Positions 10,201 through 21,900 of a stretch of 64,000 bases of DNA are shown here, one piece after another. A program made the position numbers and the translations under genes. The notes beneath the pieces were generated by a model that was not told the DNA's origin, did no database searches, and saw only the letters and a program-made list of their open reading frames with translations. Location: NCBI GenBank assembly GCA_963573315.1, contig OY752141.1, positions 4,154,001 to 4,218,000 on the forward strand, written 5' to 3'. This DNA is from Entomortierella parvispora. Lineage: Eukaryota; Mortierellomycota; Mortierellomycetes; Mortierellales; Mortierellaceae. Each line of letters begins with the position of its first letter. Position 1 is the stretch's first letter.

Positions 10201-12657
10201 GTTCTTCTTGTACATTTCTGTACTCCAGATGGGACAATCATCGAAAATATCCTTCGCCTCTCTGGTATCCCTGAATTGGTCAATAAACGCCTCAATCTGA
10301 TCCGATTTGAATGGAACAATCACCGCCTCTTCGAAAAGAGTATCGGCTTTGAACATGCTCTGGTTCCCGGTGGGTCGCGGTACGAAGTAATTACGGTAGG
10401 TTGGAGTCAGGTACTGGATCCTGCAAGTGACCACAATTTGAAACGACTTCCATCTCTCTTCCTTGATTCGCGAATGAAGATTGACCCATTGCCGGCACTC
10501 GTCGTAACCATCGCAGATAAGAATCACCCGCCGGTGCTCCTTGAGCTCTCGAATCTCGACCTCGGTAAACTCGTAACGAGCCAGTGTCCGTTTCACAATA
10601 TCAATTTCGTCTAGCTTGCCCATAGTTTTCAGGTCGATAAACAATGGAATTGCACCACCTGCCTGGTATTCGGCCCACAACTTTCGTTCGAGGTGTCGAT
10701 TGTATGTTGATTTGCCACCGCCAGAGTCTCCAAGAATCAACATTATCTCCTTCTTCTCATTCAAAAAGGACGTAACTCGATCCTCCAGTGGATCCAGCTT
10801 TTCTCCAGAGTCTTGTAAACTGGTCTTCGACATCAATGGGATATAAATCTCAGGGCATCCTTCGCTCATCTCACTTTGAATTTTGAGAAGCCTGGGCTCT
10901 AGATCGGCCGTCTTGTTGACCCTTGTCAATAGCAATGACACCTTTGGTTGCGGCAATCGTTGTCCTAGAAGGTAGGGGAATGTGAATGGCTCTTCGCCGC
11001 TCTGCTTCCTTGAACTCTCAAAGGTTGCTGAGGATTGACCCTTGATCGACCCTTCCATAGTATCACTCAAGCGCGCATCCAGAGCTGATCCGGTTGAGAT
11101 ATAGTTGAGGATGGTGAGAATCCAACGCTTCACATTGTTATGAGGGGCAATGGAAATCATCTCTCCAAGAAATCTGATGGCCTGCTCTCGCGTGTCCCTG
11201 TCCCATGATGGATCGACTGCAATATCACCGAGCAATTGGCAGATACCCCATTGAAACATGTATCCTTGGTGACTCGGTGCTTCGCAAACAAGAATGTTGA
11301 AATCTGCAAGTCGACCGCGCTGGACAAGCTCCTGAGCGGCTCGGAGGGTGATGTACCAAAGTCCCTTTTGCTTGGATCCGAACGTGTCCTTCAGGCATTC
11401 GGCGGGTTCCTGACCACTCTCCATCAAGGCGTTGAAGTCTTCGATCCCTGCCTTTACAATGTCAATTGTCTCTTCAGCAGTTTGCTGAATATCTTTTAGC
11501 CCTCCTAGGAAGCCATTGAAGTCGAGCTGGATCACCCCGGCAACCTTAATCAGACCAGTGGCCATGCCAGCAAAGAGTCGCAGCGAACGCTGTAGTTGAG
11601 ATTCGTTGTTTGGTACCCACTGCAGCGCCTGGAATCCATAGATCGCTTGGTACCTCAAGAATGGGTTGTCGTGATTCTTGAGGTCAGAGAGGGCCTTGCC
11701 AAGGGGATCATGTTGGAGCACTCGATCTAATCCTTTGACTTCTTGATCGGCCATGACTCCAAGTACCTTGGACACCGCGAGAGTCAGATGGAACGAAAAG
11801 TCATCGGACTGAGAGGCTGTACCTTGTAAGCGCTTTGCAATTGCATCAAGAATGTTGATCAGGTCGTCGGCCTCTATATAGCCTGGAGATGCATCCTGGA
11901 CAAGCTGAGTTAGACCTTGGAGCCGTTCGACCAACAAGAGAGGGTTGCTCTTAAAGTCGGCCACAAAGCATGTTAGCAGAGATCGAAAGTGCGCTCTCTC
12001 CAGGACGGGTCCAACGAGAACAACCTCGCGGACAGCCTCGGGGTCCTTGATAGGGTCATTGATGAACTCGTTGACAATCCCGATCAACAACTGGTGGATC
12101 CTGTCCTTCTCCACCGACTTGTTCTCGACAGCCTGAAGCCAGTCAATATCCTCCCTGGTGAGAGGCGGTCCACTAGCATTTCCTGGGGTTGTTGGTACCA
12201 GAGATGATGAGCTCAAAAGCAGAGTTGTCGGCTGAGACAGGGGAGATGTTCCTGACTTTAGGGACAGCAGCAAGCGCGCACAGTGAACCAATTGAGCTAC
12301 ATCCTCGATACGTTGGCCAATCTTTGGCAAGTCCACGCTCACCGTCCTAGTAGTGTTCTTTGGAAAGATGTTGAGACTAAGCACCGGCTGGATGACCAGA
12401 TCGGGGTTCAATTCGCAAGGTGCCTGTTGGATCGAGAGTGAGTCCACCGTCAGATCCAGCATCTCCGCAGGCGACGGCGAGTCGTCGGAATGATGAGATG
12501 ATTTCCCGATCCTGTCCTTGATTCTCTCCTTCTTAATATGGAACCAGTTTGAGAGACGACCCGACTTGTTGGATTTAATACTTGAGGCACTGCTTGGAGT
12601 TGGCGAGCTAGGTCTCCCAGGTGGAGCCAAGAGTCGAGTAGAGTCCAGGTTTGCCAT
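7247..12657 (-). CDS. NLR-like protein: helical N-terminus, NACHT, pentapeptide repeats, WD40 (frameshifted)
   Basis: One long exon, about 1803 residues if a net one-base deletion near 7931-7934 is allowed for. ATG 12655-12657 is chosen because upstream in-frame codons lack ATG. After a Ser/Pro-rich head, residues ~180-600 are helical, Arm/HEAT-like. The NACHT domain has Walker A GDSGGGKST at 643-651 and Walker B VILICDGYDE at 711-720. Pentapeptide repeats (NGADLRG..., RADLSGGNF, LRGADFSNTQ) span ~1094-1148. At least ten WD40 repeats follow to ~1745, then a ~55-residue tail. This is the layout of fungal NWD/NLR proteins: STAND ATPases that oligomerise on sensing a ligand through the repeats and act in non-self recognition or cell-death signalling. 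No HET, HeLo or Patatin-type effector is seen; the helical N-terminus is of unknown output. The frame breaks inside one WD40 repeat at LEGH and resumes at EIIRGTTFSPDG. It may be a recent pseudogene, an assembly error or programmed slippage. Confidence 0.85.
7927..7935 (-). other. Frameshift site inside a WD40 repeat
   Basis: Reading downstream, the blade runs ...GAEICALEGH and then, one base out of register, EIIRGTTFSPDG...ARIWDL. Adding one base restores nine residues between GH and F, the same spacing as the intact blades (GHTLEVTSVAF). The site (CACGCGAAA on the minus strand) is neither a homopolymer nor an obvious slippery heptamer. No splice pair explains it. Confidence 0.75.
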
Positions 12658-13949
12658 AGGTGTTTGTTTGTGGCAAAGAAGGAGTATTCTAGAAAAAGGA
12701 GCAGCCTCGGTCAACACGTTTGCGCAACAAAATATGGGCTGGTTCTATCGTGGGAGGGGGAGGGAGTGATTGTTTCCTTGCCTGTTGAAGTGGACAACAA
12801 GGGGTAAAGAGGTGACCGAGGATAGTGCACGCAGTAGAGCAAGACTTGGCCCCTTTAAGTCGAGAGTTGAGAAACGTTAGAAACCAAGAAAGCGAGGGAT
12901 CGGTCATTGGCATCCTTTGATGTGTTGCCCATACCCTTTTGTTCCTCGTTGTGAGGAGTCTATGCGAGAAATAAAGGCAGAACCCCGTGCAGTTACTGGG
13001 TTCGTTCCAAGACTGTGGTTGCTACGGAAAGAGATCTCGGAATGCACGCGAATGAATAACAAGAGGAGAAAGAATGATGGAGAATGATGAATGAATGAGA
13101 AGGCGATGAAAGCAATGAATGAGATGAACAAGATGCAAAAAGATGCATCCCCTGTTGTCCTGTGGCAGAGAACAAAGCGTGAACATGAAGAGAGCCCTCT
13201 TTGCGTTTGTTGCATCTACCATGGTCTCGGCCAGGGTCCATGCAGTGGGCAAAGCACATGCGCTGGTGACTTTTGCTCATCAACTCCATTCCATCCACAC
13301 CCTCTCTCCTCTTGACCTGTGAGCACGCAACTCCTGGGTGTGATAGTACAAGCGGTTTTTTATCTTTCTCCTGAAGAACGCAAGGCCTGGTCTCTTTGCC
13401 CTACACTGTTGCTTTCGTTCTTCCCCCCCCCCCCCTCATTCTCTCTCAGCTGCAGACATTCAGCGAGAACGGCACAGCCTGATCACGAGTTGGCTCCTCC
13501 ATTTTCTTCATCTTATCTGAATCCCCGCGCATCTCTTCTCCATCCGCTGCTACTTCCCTGTCTGTCAAAAAATCGAGGATATGTAGACTATCAACATGGA
13601 ATAGATACTTTTATTTGCAGGAAAGAGTGCAAGGCCAGCCAACTAATCAGTAAACAAAAGGCGACAAGATCGTTCGATAAAAGACCTAGCGCAAGGATGG
13701 ATAGAACAAGCGACGAGATCAAGGGATCTTCCCCTTGAAGACGCGCTCTTGCCCTGAAAGTGGCTTTTTGGTGTTTTTTTTGTTGACGCGTTTTAATGAA
13801 GCGCGACCCCAGGCAGTCACGGACTCACTGCGAGGGTGAATGTCCTTGTCAACATTCACATCTTCCTTCTCCCCTCACTCTCATTCCCTCTTCCCAACAA
13901 CGCCCTCCTTCCTTCATTCCCTCGACACAACAACAGTAGATCCCCCATA
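12658..13949. other. Divergent intergenic region, no gene seen
   Basis: The region separates the NLR-like gene (minus) from the SANT gene (plus). It holds a run of ten or more C near 13427 and pyrimidine-rich leader sequence before 13950. Short open frames on both strands have no recognisable domain and look like chance. Confidence 0.5.
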
Positions 13950-15294
13950 ATGTCCACACCACGTTCCATGACCGCGGGTGCCCGCAACATTCTGCGCTCG
14001 AACGATTCCGCTTCCCTCTGGAACTACACTGTCGCCCCTGGTACAGCGTTCGCCTCCGTACCTCTCATTCGACAACATGCGCCACCACTTCCCTCCATTC
14101 ATCCATTCAATGTACTAACGGGCTTCATGTCTAATTCCTCCCAATGGGAAACAACGATAAACAGGCTGGAGCATGAACGAGGCCGAGGTGCTGCGAAAGG
14201 CCCTCATGCGATTCGGCATTGGAAACTGGTCAAAGATCATCGAGTCTAATTGTCTTGTCGGCAAGACCAATGCTCAGATGAACTTGCAAACACAACGTAT
14301 GCTCGGACAGCAGAGTACTGCAGGTAAGGAAGAATCAAAGAGACTATACTGCCACTACCACCCTTTTCATTTTGGTTCTCTATTCACCGATCTGTTTGTT
14401 GATGTTTACACTAGAATTCGCCGGATTGCATATCGATCCAAGAGCCATTGGACAGAAGAACTCGTTGATCCAGGGAGAACATATTCGACGCAAAAACGGA
14501 TGTATCGTCAACACTGGTGCCAAATTGTCCAGAGAGGAGATTCGTCGTCGTGTCGCAGAGAACAAGGAATTGTAATGTCTTCTACGCCCTCGTCGGACTC
14601 GATCACAATTCACAAAGGAGAACGTATGACACTGACGCCTTCAGGACCTTTTTTGTCTTTCTGAATCGATAGATATGAATTGACCGAGGAAGAATGGCTT
14701 GCTATCGAATTGCCTTTGCCAGAAGATGTACAGTTCAGCATGGAAATGTTTCTCAATTGCTCAAGGAATCCACCTCACAGATCAAGGATGGTTACTAACC
14801 TCTGTCTTTTAAAACAAAATTGTTGATCTTCATCTAGCCACAACTATGTAAGTCTTTACTTTCGCTTCTCTGATCCAATGCTAGACTTTGATACAATGAA
14901 CAATGAATGCGTTGCTGACCTCTGCTCGCCCATTTTTAGTGCTCGAGGCAAAAAAGTCAGAAAAGATCCGCTTGGAACTGGAACTCAAGAATGTACAGCG
15001 CCAAATCGCCATGCTCCGGAAATCAGGAAACAAAATCGAGGTAAGTGTGACCCTCTGAAATTGTGTGCACCCCCCCCCCCGTGCGGACGAAATACGAAAA
15101 CATCCGGTTGGATCTAATGGACATTTGAAACTCTTACTTATCATTTTTCAATGAATTCCCGTTTCTTTACACTTTCTGACGATATCCGATAGAGCGACAG
15201 CTCAGATTCACCAAAGACGGAACAGGATGACGATGAGACAGAAGAGATGTTGGAAGATCAACCTGCTGGAAAGCGTGCAAAGCTGGAAGTATAG
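13950..15294 (+). CDS. SANT/Myb-like domain protein with a 10-nt micro-exon
   Basis: Seven exons, 13950..14040, 14165..14323, 14415..14571, 14673..14727, 14838..14847, 14940..15040 and 15193..15294, total 675 nt and give 224 residues; every junction has GT/AG and keeps phase. Residues ~28-80 form a SANT/Myb-like fold: APGWSMNEAEVLRKAL, then RFGIGNWSKI with the typical spaced Trp residues. The middle (EFAGLHIDPRAIGQKN) and a basic helix follow. A Lys/Glu-rich coiled coil (EAKKSEKIRLELELKNVQRQ) leads to an acidic tail ending in a basic GKRAKLEV, a possible nuclear signal. A nuclear DNA- or chromatin-binding role is likely from the fold, but I cannot name the orthologue. The fifth exon (PQL plus one base) was found only because phase requires it. 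Confidence 0.75.
14838..14847 (+). other. 10-nt micro-exon of the SANT gene
   Basis: The decamer CCACAACTAT is bounded by CTAG upstream and GTAAGT downstream. It turns a phase-0 donor at 14728 into the phase-1 entry needed at 14940. Without it the downstream coiled coil cannot be read in frame. Confidence 0.6.
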
Positions 15295-15582
15295 TGTCTT
15301 CTCCACTATTTATTATTCTTTTCTGCATCGGGATTCCTTTGCTCGCCTTTGCTTTATCCAATACACTTCTAATTGAGGAACATTGTATCCTCAAGACACA
15401 ACGAGCCTGGGAACTATTACCGAAAACGAAAACAATAAAACTGCTGCATCGAAACACTCTACAGGTCACTACAATTGGACATGGTGTCGATTGGCGTCTA
15501 TATGATTGTTTTTATTATTGTTGTTTTTTGTTGATGGAAGAGCCGTGCTTTTACAGAAGGGAAAATCGGCCAATCCACTCTT

Positions 15583-16392
15583 TCAGGCAACATGTAATAG
15601 GTATCCTTGATTAATCAACCGTTCCACGTCGCTCCTCTTGACGAAATGTTCGGAATTCTGTTTAAGACTCAAGGTGGAGCCGCTCTCAGTCACGATATCG
15701 CCACAATCCTTCAAGACGCGGACAGTGATAAAGACTTCCTTGGGTGGAGAGATCATGAGACCCAAGCCCAGATCCAGTTCCTGAAACTCTGGTAGATTCG
15801 TATACTTGTTGCGACAGGAGCGTTCGTATTCCTGAAAAAACACAATCTCGTCTGGGGACAAGAGTCTTCGTGAGGACTCTGTGAGGGAGTTGTAAGCCCA
15901 GGCGAGTTCCTTGATCTTTTCGAGCCGTTGAAAGTGGTACACCATGAGGATCCGTTTGTTGCGTTGAAGCGGTGTATCGTGGACCATGTATTTGGTCCAA
16001 AAGAGCTCTGTCAAGGGTTGTACCAGTTCGTGGGTCAAAGCTTCTAGACTCCGGTACTGTTTCCGAGAAGAGAGAGGCGTTATAGGTTCTAGCATGGCCA
16101 GGGTTGTATAGTTGGGGTCATTCTTGTCTAGACTGTTAACAGCTGTAGCGGAAGAAGAGGAAGAAGAGGCGGCTTGGGAGGTTTGGTCTTGTTGTTCTTG
16201 CCACCGCCGCCGAGCTTCCTCTTCGGCTTCTTGTTTTTGAAGGTTGTATTCGCGGATGAGGTTCTGGCAGGTCTCGTGGAGATGTCGAATCTCGCGTGTG
16301 ATGGACCGCACAAGGGGGTCATTGTACGGTGGAAAGTGATCTATTGTCCGTTTGGCCTCACGGGCCAACTTGGAAGCTTCTTCACCATACAT
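15583..16392 (-). CDS. PSF1: GINS complex subunit Psf1
   Basis: A single exon of 269 residues. It starts MYGEEASKLAREAKR, as Psf1 proteins do, and ends with the conserved B-domain (VRVLKDCGDIVTESG, then LKQNSEHFVKRSDVERLI). Between them are the helical A-domain elements RKQYRSLEAL, RNKRILMVYHFQRLEKIKEL and the YERSCRNKY stretch. Psf1 joins Sld5, Psf2 and Psf3 in GINS, which with Cdc45 and Mcm2-7 makes the CMG replicative helicase in the nucleus. The protein is longer than the usual ~200 residues because of a Gln/Ser-rich insertion (about residues 55-105) between the first helices and the RKQYR motif. ATG 16390-16392 is chosen by alignment to family N-termini; the frame stays open upstream but that part is low-complexity 5' UTR. 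Confidence 0.93.
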   Translation of the reverse strand: MYGEEASKLAREAKRTIDHFPPYNDPLVRSITREIRHLHETCQNLIREYNLQKQEAEEEARRRWQEQQDQTSQAASSSSSSATAVNSLDKNDPNYTTLAMLEPITPLSSRKQYRSLEALTHELVQPLTELFWTKYMVHDTPLQRNKRILMVYHFQRLEKIKELAWAYNSLTESSRRLLSPDEIVFFQEYERSCRNKYTNLPEFQELDLGLGLMISPPKEVFITVRVLKDCGDIVTESGSTLSLKQNSEHFVKRSDVERLINQGYLLHVA

Positions 16393-16810
16393 TGCGCTGT
16401 CTGGGGGATTATGGCAAGGGTTAGAGAGGTGGAGGTCGAGGAGAAGAAAAGAGTTGGACGGACGGACAGAGGGAGCGAGGGAGGGATGAAGGAATAAAAG
16501 GAATGAGAGTGAATTGGCGCGATGAATGCAGAGAAACAATTGAATCGCGTTGTTGTGTCCGAAAATGGACTGTTTATTTTTGGTGGCAAACGGCGCGGAA
16601 AGAGAAAAAACGTGGCAGGCAGGCGCAGAGGCGATCTCCGTCTTGCCTTGTCTGTCTCTCTGTCCGTCAATGCACAAAGGACGTGTACTCCCTCGTTGGA
16701 AAGGAGGAATGAGGCGAGAAATATGGGAGGGGGGCAGAGTTTCTCCCGTTTGTCCATTGTTTGATGTTTCCCTCCCGTCTTTGCATACGAATTTCTGTGG
16801 TAAAAACGCT
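16393..16810. other. Short intergenic spacer between Psf1 5' end and carrier 3' end
   Basis: Both flanking genes are on the minus strand, so this 418-bp spacer carries the carrier 3' UTR and the Psf1 promoter. Nothing else is recognisable; the longer frames here are short and unlike any protein I know. Confidence 0.5.
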
Positions 16811-18926
16811 CTATACTGGTTTCGCGAGTTCGTTCAGTCGGCCGACCAGCAGCTCATAGGTCAAGATCGTCAACGCACTCGCGGGGACGGTCCTCATCAA
16901 GTTGGTGGGCATGCCCTTGTAGAATGCCCTCATGCCTTCCTCCTTGTAAATGACTTTGCAGGCGTGAATGATTCCCTGATACTTTGGTGGATGAGTCGAT
17001 TGGTTCTGAAGGCGTGTCCGAATAACCTAGGTCAATAAAGGAATACCGTTTCGTTAGACATGCTGCACTCTGTACTAATCCAATCCAGATCAATCCTTTA
17101 TTGTTGGTTGAAGCCCAATTGCCACCATACCTCATGTGGATAAGTCGCAATACTGGCGGCCATTTTGGATGTTGAAGACGCAATGAGAATGTTGCCGCTG
17201 CTGACCTGGTCGCTGTCTTCAGGCTCTAATATAACCAGCAAGTCATTCATTGTTAGATTTCAGTGGTAAGTGGTCGACTTTTCAGTAATAAACAAAAAAA
17301 AAAAAAAGGTCCCGCCACGTTATCTCCACGTACTCAACCATAACCTCAATTTCTCATAGAGAGGAAACTGCAGTGCTACGTGACTAATGCCCATCAAAGA
17401 GGAGCCCAATCCTTTGTAAAATCCGCGGACACCTTCGACCCTGTAGATTGTTGTAAAAGCGTGAAGGGTGTTGTTGTAGCGATAGGGGGTATGTTCATTT
17501 TGAGTCTATATGGGAACAAATACGGCAAGGTGATTAGGATCATGCAGTCAAACTCATCATCCCAGGTCGAGTTGAAAAAAACGTACCATGAAGCGGGTCT
17601 TGATAACCCACAGTGGATTCGTAATGGTTGTGCTGGTTGCTCCTGCTGACATTGCAGCAACAATGTATACAAAGAGGTTCGATTCGTGATGTCCTAGAGT
17701 GATGATCCAGTAAAAACTCAATATCAGCGTCGTGTCCTGCAAAACGTACAAGTCCGGGTCCTTTCTGGGCAGGCTACGTCAAGGCAAAATCAGTCCATAC
17801 CTGTTTGCCTTGCCACAAGATCCTTGAAATAATCATATGCTGTAAAGTAGATAGCCCATGTTGGCAGATATCCGAATATCGTAGGTCCCAATCCTCGATA
17901 AAGTCCCCGAATGCCCTCCTCTGACCAAATCCGAGTCAGGGTGCCTAAAATGATGAAATAAATACCACAAGAAAGAGTCATCACGTTAATATCCATATCC
18001 ACGTTGATGCTCGCTCCTATTCCCTCCACAGCTTGACATCGACTGCGTACCTGCTGTGCCTTTGTATGATTTTCCTGGAGTAGAAACTCCTTGATTCTGC
18101 AGGCGAGTTTTGACCACATCCAGCGGGCAGGTCACCACCGAGGTGACCAATCCTGCGCCTGCGCCTGCGATTGTATGCTTTATTTGATCCGACTCTCTAA
18201 AAAAGCAAAAGAAGGTAAAAAGAGTAGATGGCCCTTGGTAAGTATTTCTCTTTCTGGTGTCACGCTCAGAAAAGTTTTTTTTTTGTTAGCTTGGTCAAAG
18301 ATAATAATTAGGAACGGGAGACTACGGAGAAGCTCGTCAGCCTCCACAAGAGCAGACCACGACGACAATCTAGCAACGCCCAAATCCAGATGAGTGCAAG
18401 TGGGAGCAGTAGAAACAGATAGGGTTCGAATATCTCTTATCGTTCCCTTCGTTTTGTCTGCTGCGGACACTGACGCAAGAATTGTATCCTGCCATCCACG
18501 ATCCTCCAAGACCGGTGCTTTTCTCCCACAGGTCCCGTGCTGGTCTCGTTGGCCGCCCTGGATCGAAAATTGCCTCAAGGTCCCTTAAACAGCGACCCTC
18601 GCGTGCAGGAAGTACCATTTCCTCGCCCGGGAAGATGAAGAAGTGGCTGATCTGCAAGTGCGTGCGTGCGTGCGTGCGTCCGTTGCGTCTGCCTCTCCTG
18701 CCACCGTCGTTCTTTCTTTTCGTTGAGCGAAAATTCACACGCCTGGAAATTAAAAAAAAAACGAGTCGCCACTGTTGCCGAGGCGGATCCTTCGTTCTGT
18801 CTGCCTGTCTAACGCCGTCGACTCTTCAAGGACCTAGAGATGGGTCGGAGGACAAGAAGGCAAGGAGAGGCTCGGCAAATTCGTCAAGTACCTGAGTTTG
18901 GCGGCCCACCATGCGCGGGTGGACAT
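16811..18926 (-). CDS. Mitochondrial carrier (SLC25), NAD+/pyrimidine-nucleotide carrier type (Yia6-like)
   Basis: Seven exons: 18926..18892, 18196..18051, 17944..17801, 17693..17587, 17505..~17333 (lower border uncertain by 1-2 nt), 17225..17131 and 17026..16811, about 304 residues. The first exon codes only MSTRAWWAAKL plus two bases and is followed by a 695-nt intron. Three carrier repeats are clear, each with its signature: CPLDVVKTRLQ, NPLWVIKTRF and YPHEVIRTRLQ. They alternate with matrix-helix motifs such as EEGIRGLYRGLGPTIFGYLP and VEGVRGFYKGLGSSL. The match to the fungal mitochondrial NAD+ transporter branch (Yia6/Yea6), including PTWAIYF and MRTVPASALTI, is the best I can judge; FAD/folate or pyrimidine-nucleotide carriers are close alternatives. 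It acts in the inner mitochondrial membrane by exchange transport. Confidence 0.85.
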
Positions 18927-20111
18927 TGTACGGCGGAAAAGAGAGGAGAATGAAATGCGGAGAAGAGTGGAGAGAGAGTGTGTGTGAAGGAGGCTGAGAA
19001 AAGGAACAGAGCCGCGCTCGCAAAAAGGGACCAAGCAGAGATCTCTTCTTTGCAGTGGACTGTAGTGCAGATGGATTTCGAAAACAGACCGAGATTTGAG
19101 CTTTTTGGGTTGATTTGTTGGGAGCAGAGAATGAAGGATTTTGAGCGCGGAGGAAAGAAATGAAAATGCGTTGCAGAAAAGTGTGGGCGGAATGTGAATT
19201 CGAAAAAGAGAGTGCACAGAGAATGAGGGAGGAGAGGAAAGAGAGCCACGGAAATAAAACAAATAGTTGAAAAGGAAGAGAAGGAAGAGTTGAGTCGCTT
19301 AAGGACGCGGAAATGAGCAACAGGCAGACAGAGACGCTGCATGCATGCATGCACACGATTCTTTCCTTTTCCTCTCGCTCTCTTGCTCCCTTTGTGTCTC
19401 TCTTCCTCATGCCCGTCTCTCCACTCGCCTGCGCGCGCACACGCCCTCTGTCTGTCCTCGTTCTTTGTTTGCATTTTGCATCCAAAAATTATTGTGGCCC
19501 TCTGTCCTCCGACAGCACGCGAACGAACATCCGTCCGCTGCCTGCTGGCCGTTTTGTTTGGTCTGCGCGTGCGTTTGTTTTGTCCGTGTTGACTGTCTAG
19601 CTCCATTTTGCACAGGTTCAAGCCCGTTTTGTTCACATTGAAGACCAGGCGCATTCTCACTCGCACCCTTGCCACCGCTGACAGACAGTGTCAGACTCCA
19701 AGTCCCTCCTCCCCAGACACGCATGCTGCGGCAAAGTAACCCGAGGAATTGTCCTTCGAGTGTGCACCGTCGTCATCATGACGGCCGCTCTTCCCCCCCT
19801 GACCTCACTCGATCTGGGGTCCCTCGCCTGTGCAAGTTCCAGGCTCCTGGGAGGCTGCGGTCATCAGTCACATGACGCTTAAGGTGGGATATTCCATTTG
19901 TGGAGGTTGGCCCGTGATAAAGAGGTTGCTGTACTTGAGGGAGAATTTGTCTTGCCTTTTTGTCTTTTGCCTTCTTTCCTTCTTTTTCTGCACGCACAAG
20001 CACCATTGATACCCCCTTCATCATCCACACAAACACTGTCTTGACACCTTTTCACTTTTAACGACCCACTCCTTTACCCTTCATCCGCTTACACCCGCAC
20101 ACCCACACAGC
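18927..20111. other. Divergent intergenic region
   Basis: It lies between the carrier (minus) and a Ser-rich gene (plus). It contains the palindromic run GCATGCATGC near 19338 and a pyrimidine-rich leader before 20112. Minus-strand frames of up to 263 codons cross it but encode only biased sequence that runs into the carrier's first exon in the wrong phase, so no separate gene is called. Confidence 0.5.
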
Positions 20112-21133
20112 ATGGCCCATCAACACCAGAGATCAAAGTCGACTTCGTCGATCGAGAACGTTTTTGACAACGCCGCGTCTTCTATCTCTAGCCCAACAGC
20201 AACAGGATCAGTAGCCACGCCTCTGTCAATCCCAAGACGAGGATCCATGTCCCAGTCCTTCCACCTCGCCACCTCTCCCATTACTTTCTCAACCAGCCAG
20301 AGCGGAAACAACGCCAACACCAACACCAGCGGCAACCCGTTCTTGACCTCGCCCATTCAAGCTACGACCTCTTCCTCCATCTCTGGCACTACCCCTCCAA
20401 CCAACCTTTCAGCCCTTTCAAGCAGTATCCCCATCTCGATCACCGGCAAGCGGTTCTCGAGCAGCTTCACCAATCCGTTAACCATGGGATCACCTCCCGC
20501 CAACGGCCTTGCAACCGGTCACTCTGTAAGCATTCGTTTTGCGGAAAAAAATACAGGTCGATATTTAGTGCCGCCACCCAAGGAGAGGTTTTGTCTTTTT
20601 TGGTAGCCTCCCATATTACAGAATGTTTAGTTTGGCACTAACTCGATTTCGTTCTTTCCCTTCCTTGCTCTTTTCCTTTTGACAATGAACTCATTCGCTG
20701 GCCTATGAAAAAAATGACGGATCAGCAGGATGAACGATCACGAAGGGCTAGCCTCTTTGGCACATCTGGAACATCACCACCCTTTTCGCGTCTTCCTGTC
20801 ACCTCTTCTTCCAATGAGATTCCAGGACACCGCGTAAGCAACCCTCATGAGTCCGGTGGAGGAGTAGTCGGTAGTGGTGGTGGTGGTGGCATTGGAGCTC
20901 TGTTCCGCAAATTTTCTGCCAGTAATCGTGGGGCTGTGGCATCCACTCCTGTAGGCATGGACAAGAACGAACCAGGACCTCATATCCAATTCGGCCGTCC
21001 AGAAAATAACCACACAGGACCTGCACACCCGCTCCACAACGCCCATTTGGATGTCAAAAAGGGCTCTTCTCAGGATTCGCGGTCCAGCAGCCCAATGCGG
21101 ACCATGATCTTGAACGGCCAAATGCTGGACTGA
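20112..21133 (+). CDS. Ser/Thr-rich intrinsically disordered protein, unknown function
   Basis: Two exons, 20112..20525 and 20729..21133 (acceptor may instead be three bases earlier), give 272 residues. Nearly the whole protein is Ser/Thr/Pro/Asn-rich and probably unfolded. Short basic-Ser motifs look like kinase sites (RRGSMS, RRASLFG). A GIGALFRKFSAS patch and a conserved-looking end (SSPMRTMILNGQMLD) are the only ordered-looking parts. No signal peptide or membrane segment is present. Small fungal phospho-proteins with an RRxSLFG motif and a similar C-terminus exist, but I cannot name this family with confidence. The gene converges on the AAA ATPase downstream. Confidence 0.72.
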
Positions 21134-21900
21134 GCCAACCATTGAAAAAAAGGGACCCCACTTTTTTGAGGTCTGTGCGCTTTTTTTTTTTTTTTTTTCA
21201 AAGAGCCTTTGAGCTTGAGGACAAACGCGTGACAAAAAAAATTGCTCGGATGGTTGGCTGTTAAGGACCTGGACCAAGGCCTTGTACATAGCACGATCGA
21301 ACCTGCACCCTCCCTCCATTGCCTCTTTTGTTCATATCCCAGGGTTCCAATAAAACAGCCAATTGACCAACGATGGACCTTTATTGAGACGTCTCAGAAA
21401 TGTATGGAATGGCCTTCACACCTATCAAGAACAAGATCTTTCGCTTAGAAAACTTGTCAGGGGAGATCCTCACGTCGTCAAGAACAAGGAACTCTGAAAC
21501 TATACTAGAAGTAAAAGAAAAGAATCCGGAAAGCAAGTATAGGGCTTGAATCAAGGGGAAGCCGAGGGTTAGGGGAGAGTTCGGGCTCTTGGTGGCTCAC
21601 CCGGACATTGAAAGGACAGTACGACGTCAAACCTAGGTCAGGGAAGCAGAGGACGAATGGCTCAAATGCAATTCCCATTCACTTGCAACATAATCCTCTA
21701 ATTGGAATAGCCGCCAATCTCCGTGAACCAAGTGTCTGGTTTCACGACAGAACAAACGAGCCGGTAATGGTTGATGGTCATTCATCTGTTGTGGATGCCA
21801 ATTCTATTGAGTCTAGTCTAGATAATACAAAATCATTACATGGAAAAAAGTTCTAAATATCATTACAAATGTTCTTGATGGGTCCTCCTTCTCGCGTCCC
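21134..21900. other. Convergent 3' spacer
   Basis: This is the shared 3' region of two convergent genes. A run of about 19 T lies at 21181-21199. No gene is recognisable. Confidence 0.5.

Noticed and set aside
18826-19675. Minus-strand open frames of 219 and 263 codons
   Set aside because: Biased composition in the promoter of the carrier; only the short MSTRAWWAAKL exon within this area joins in phase to a real protein.
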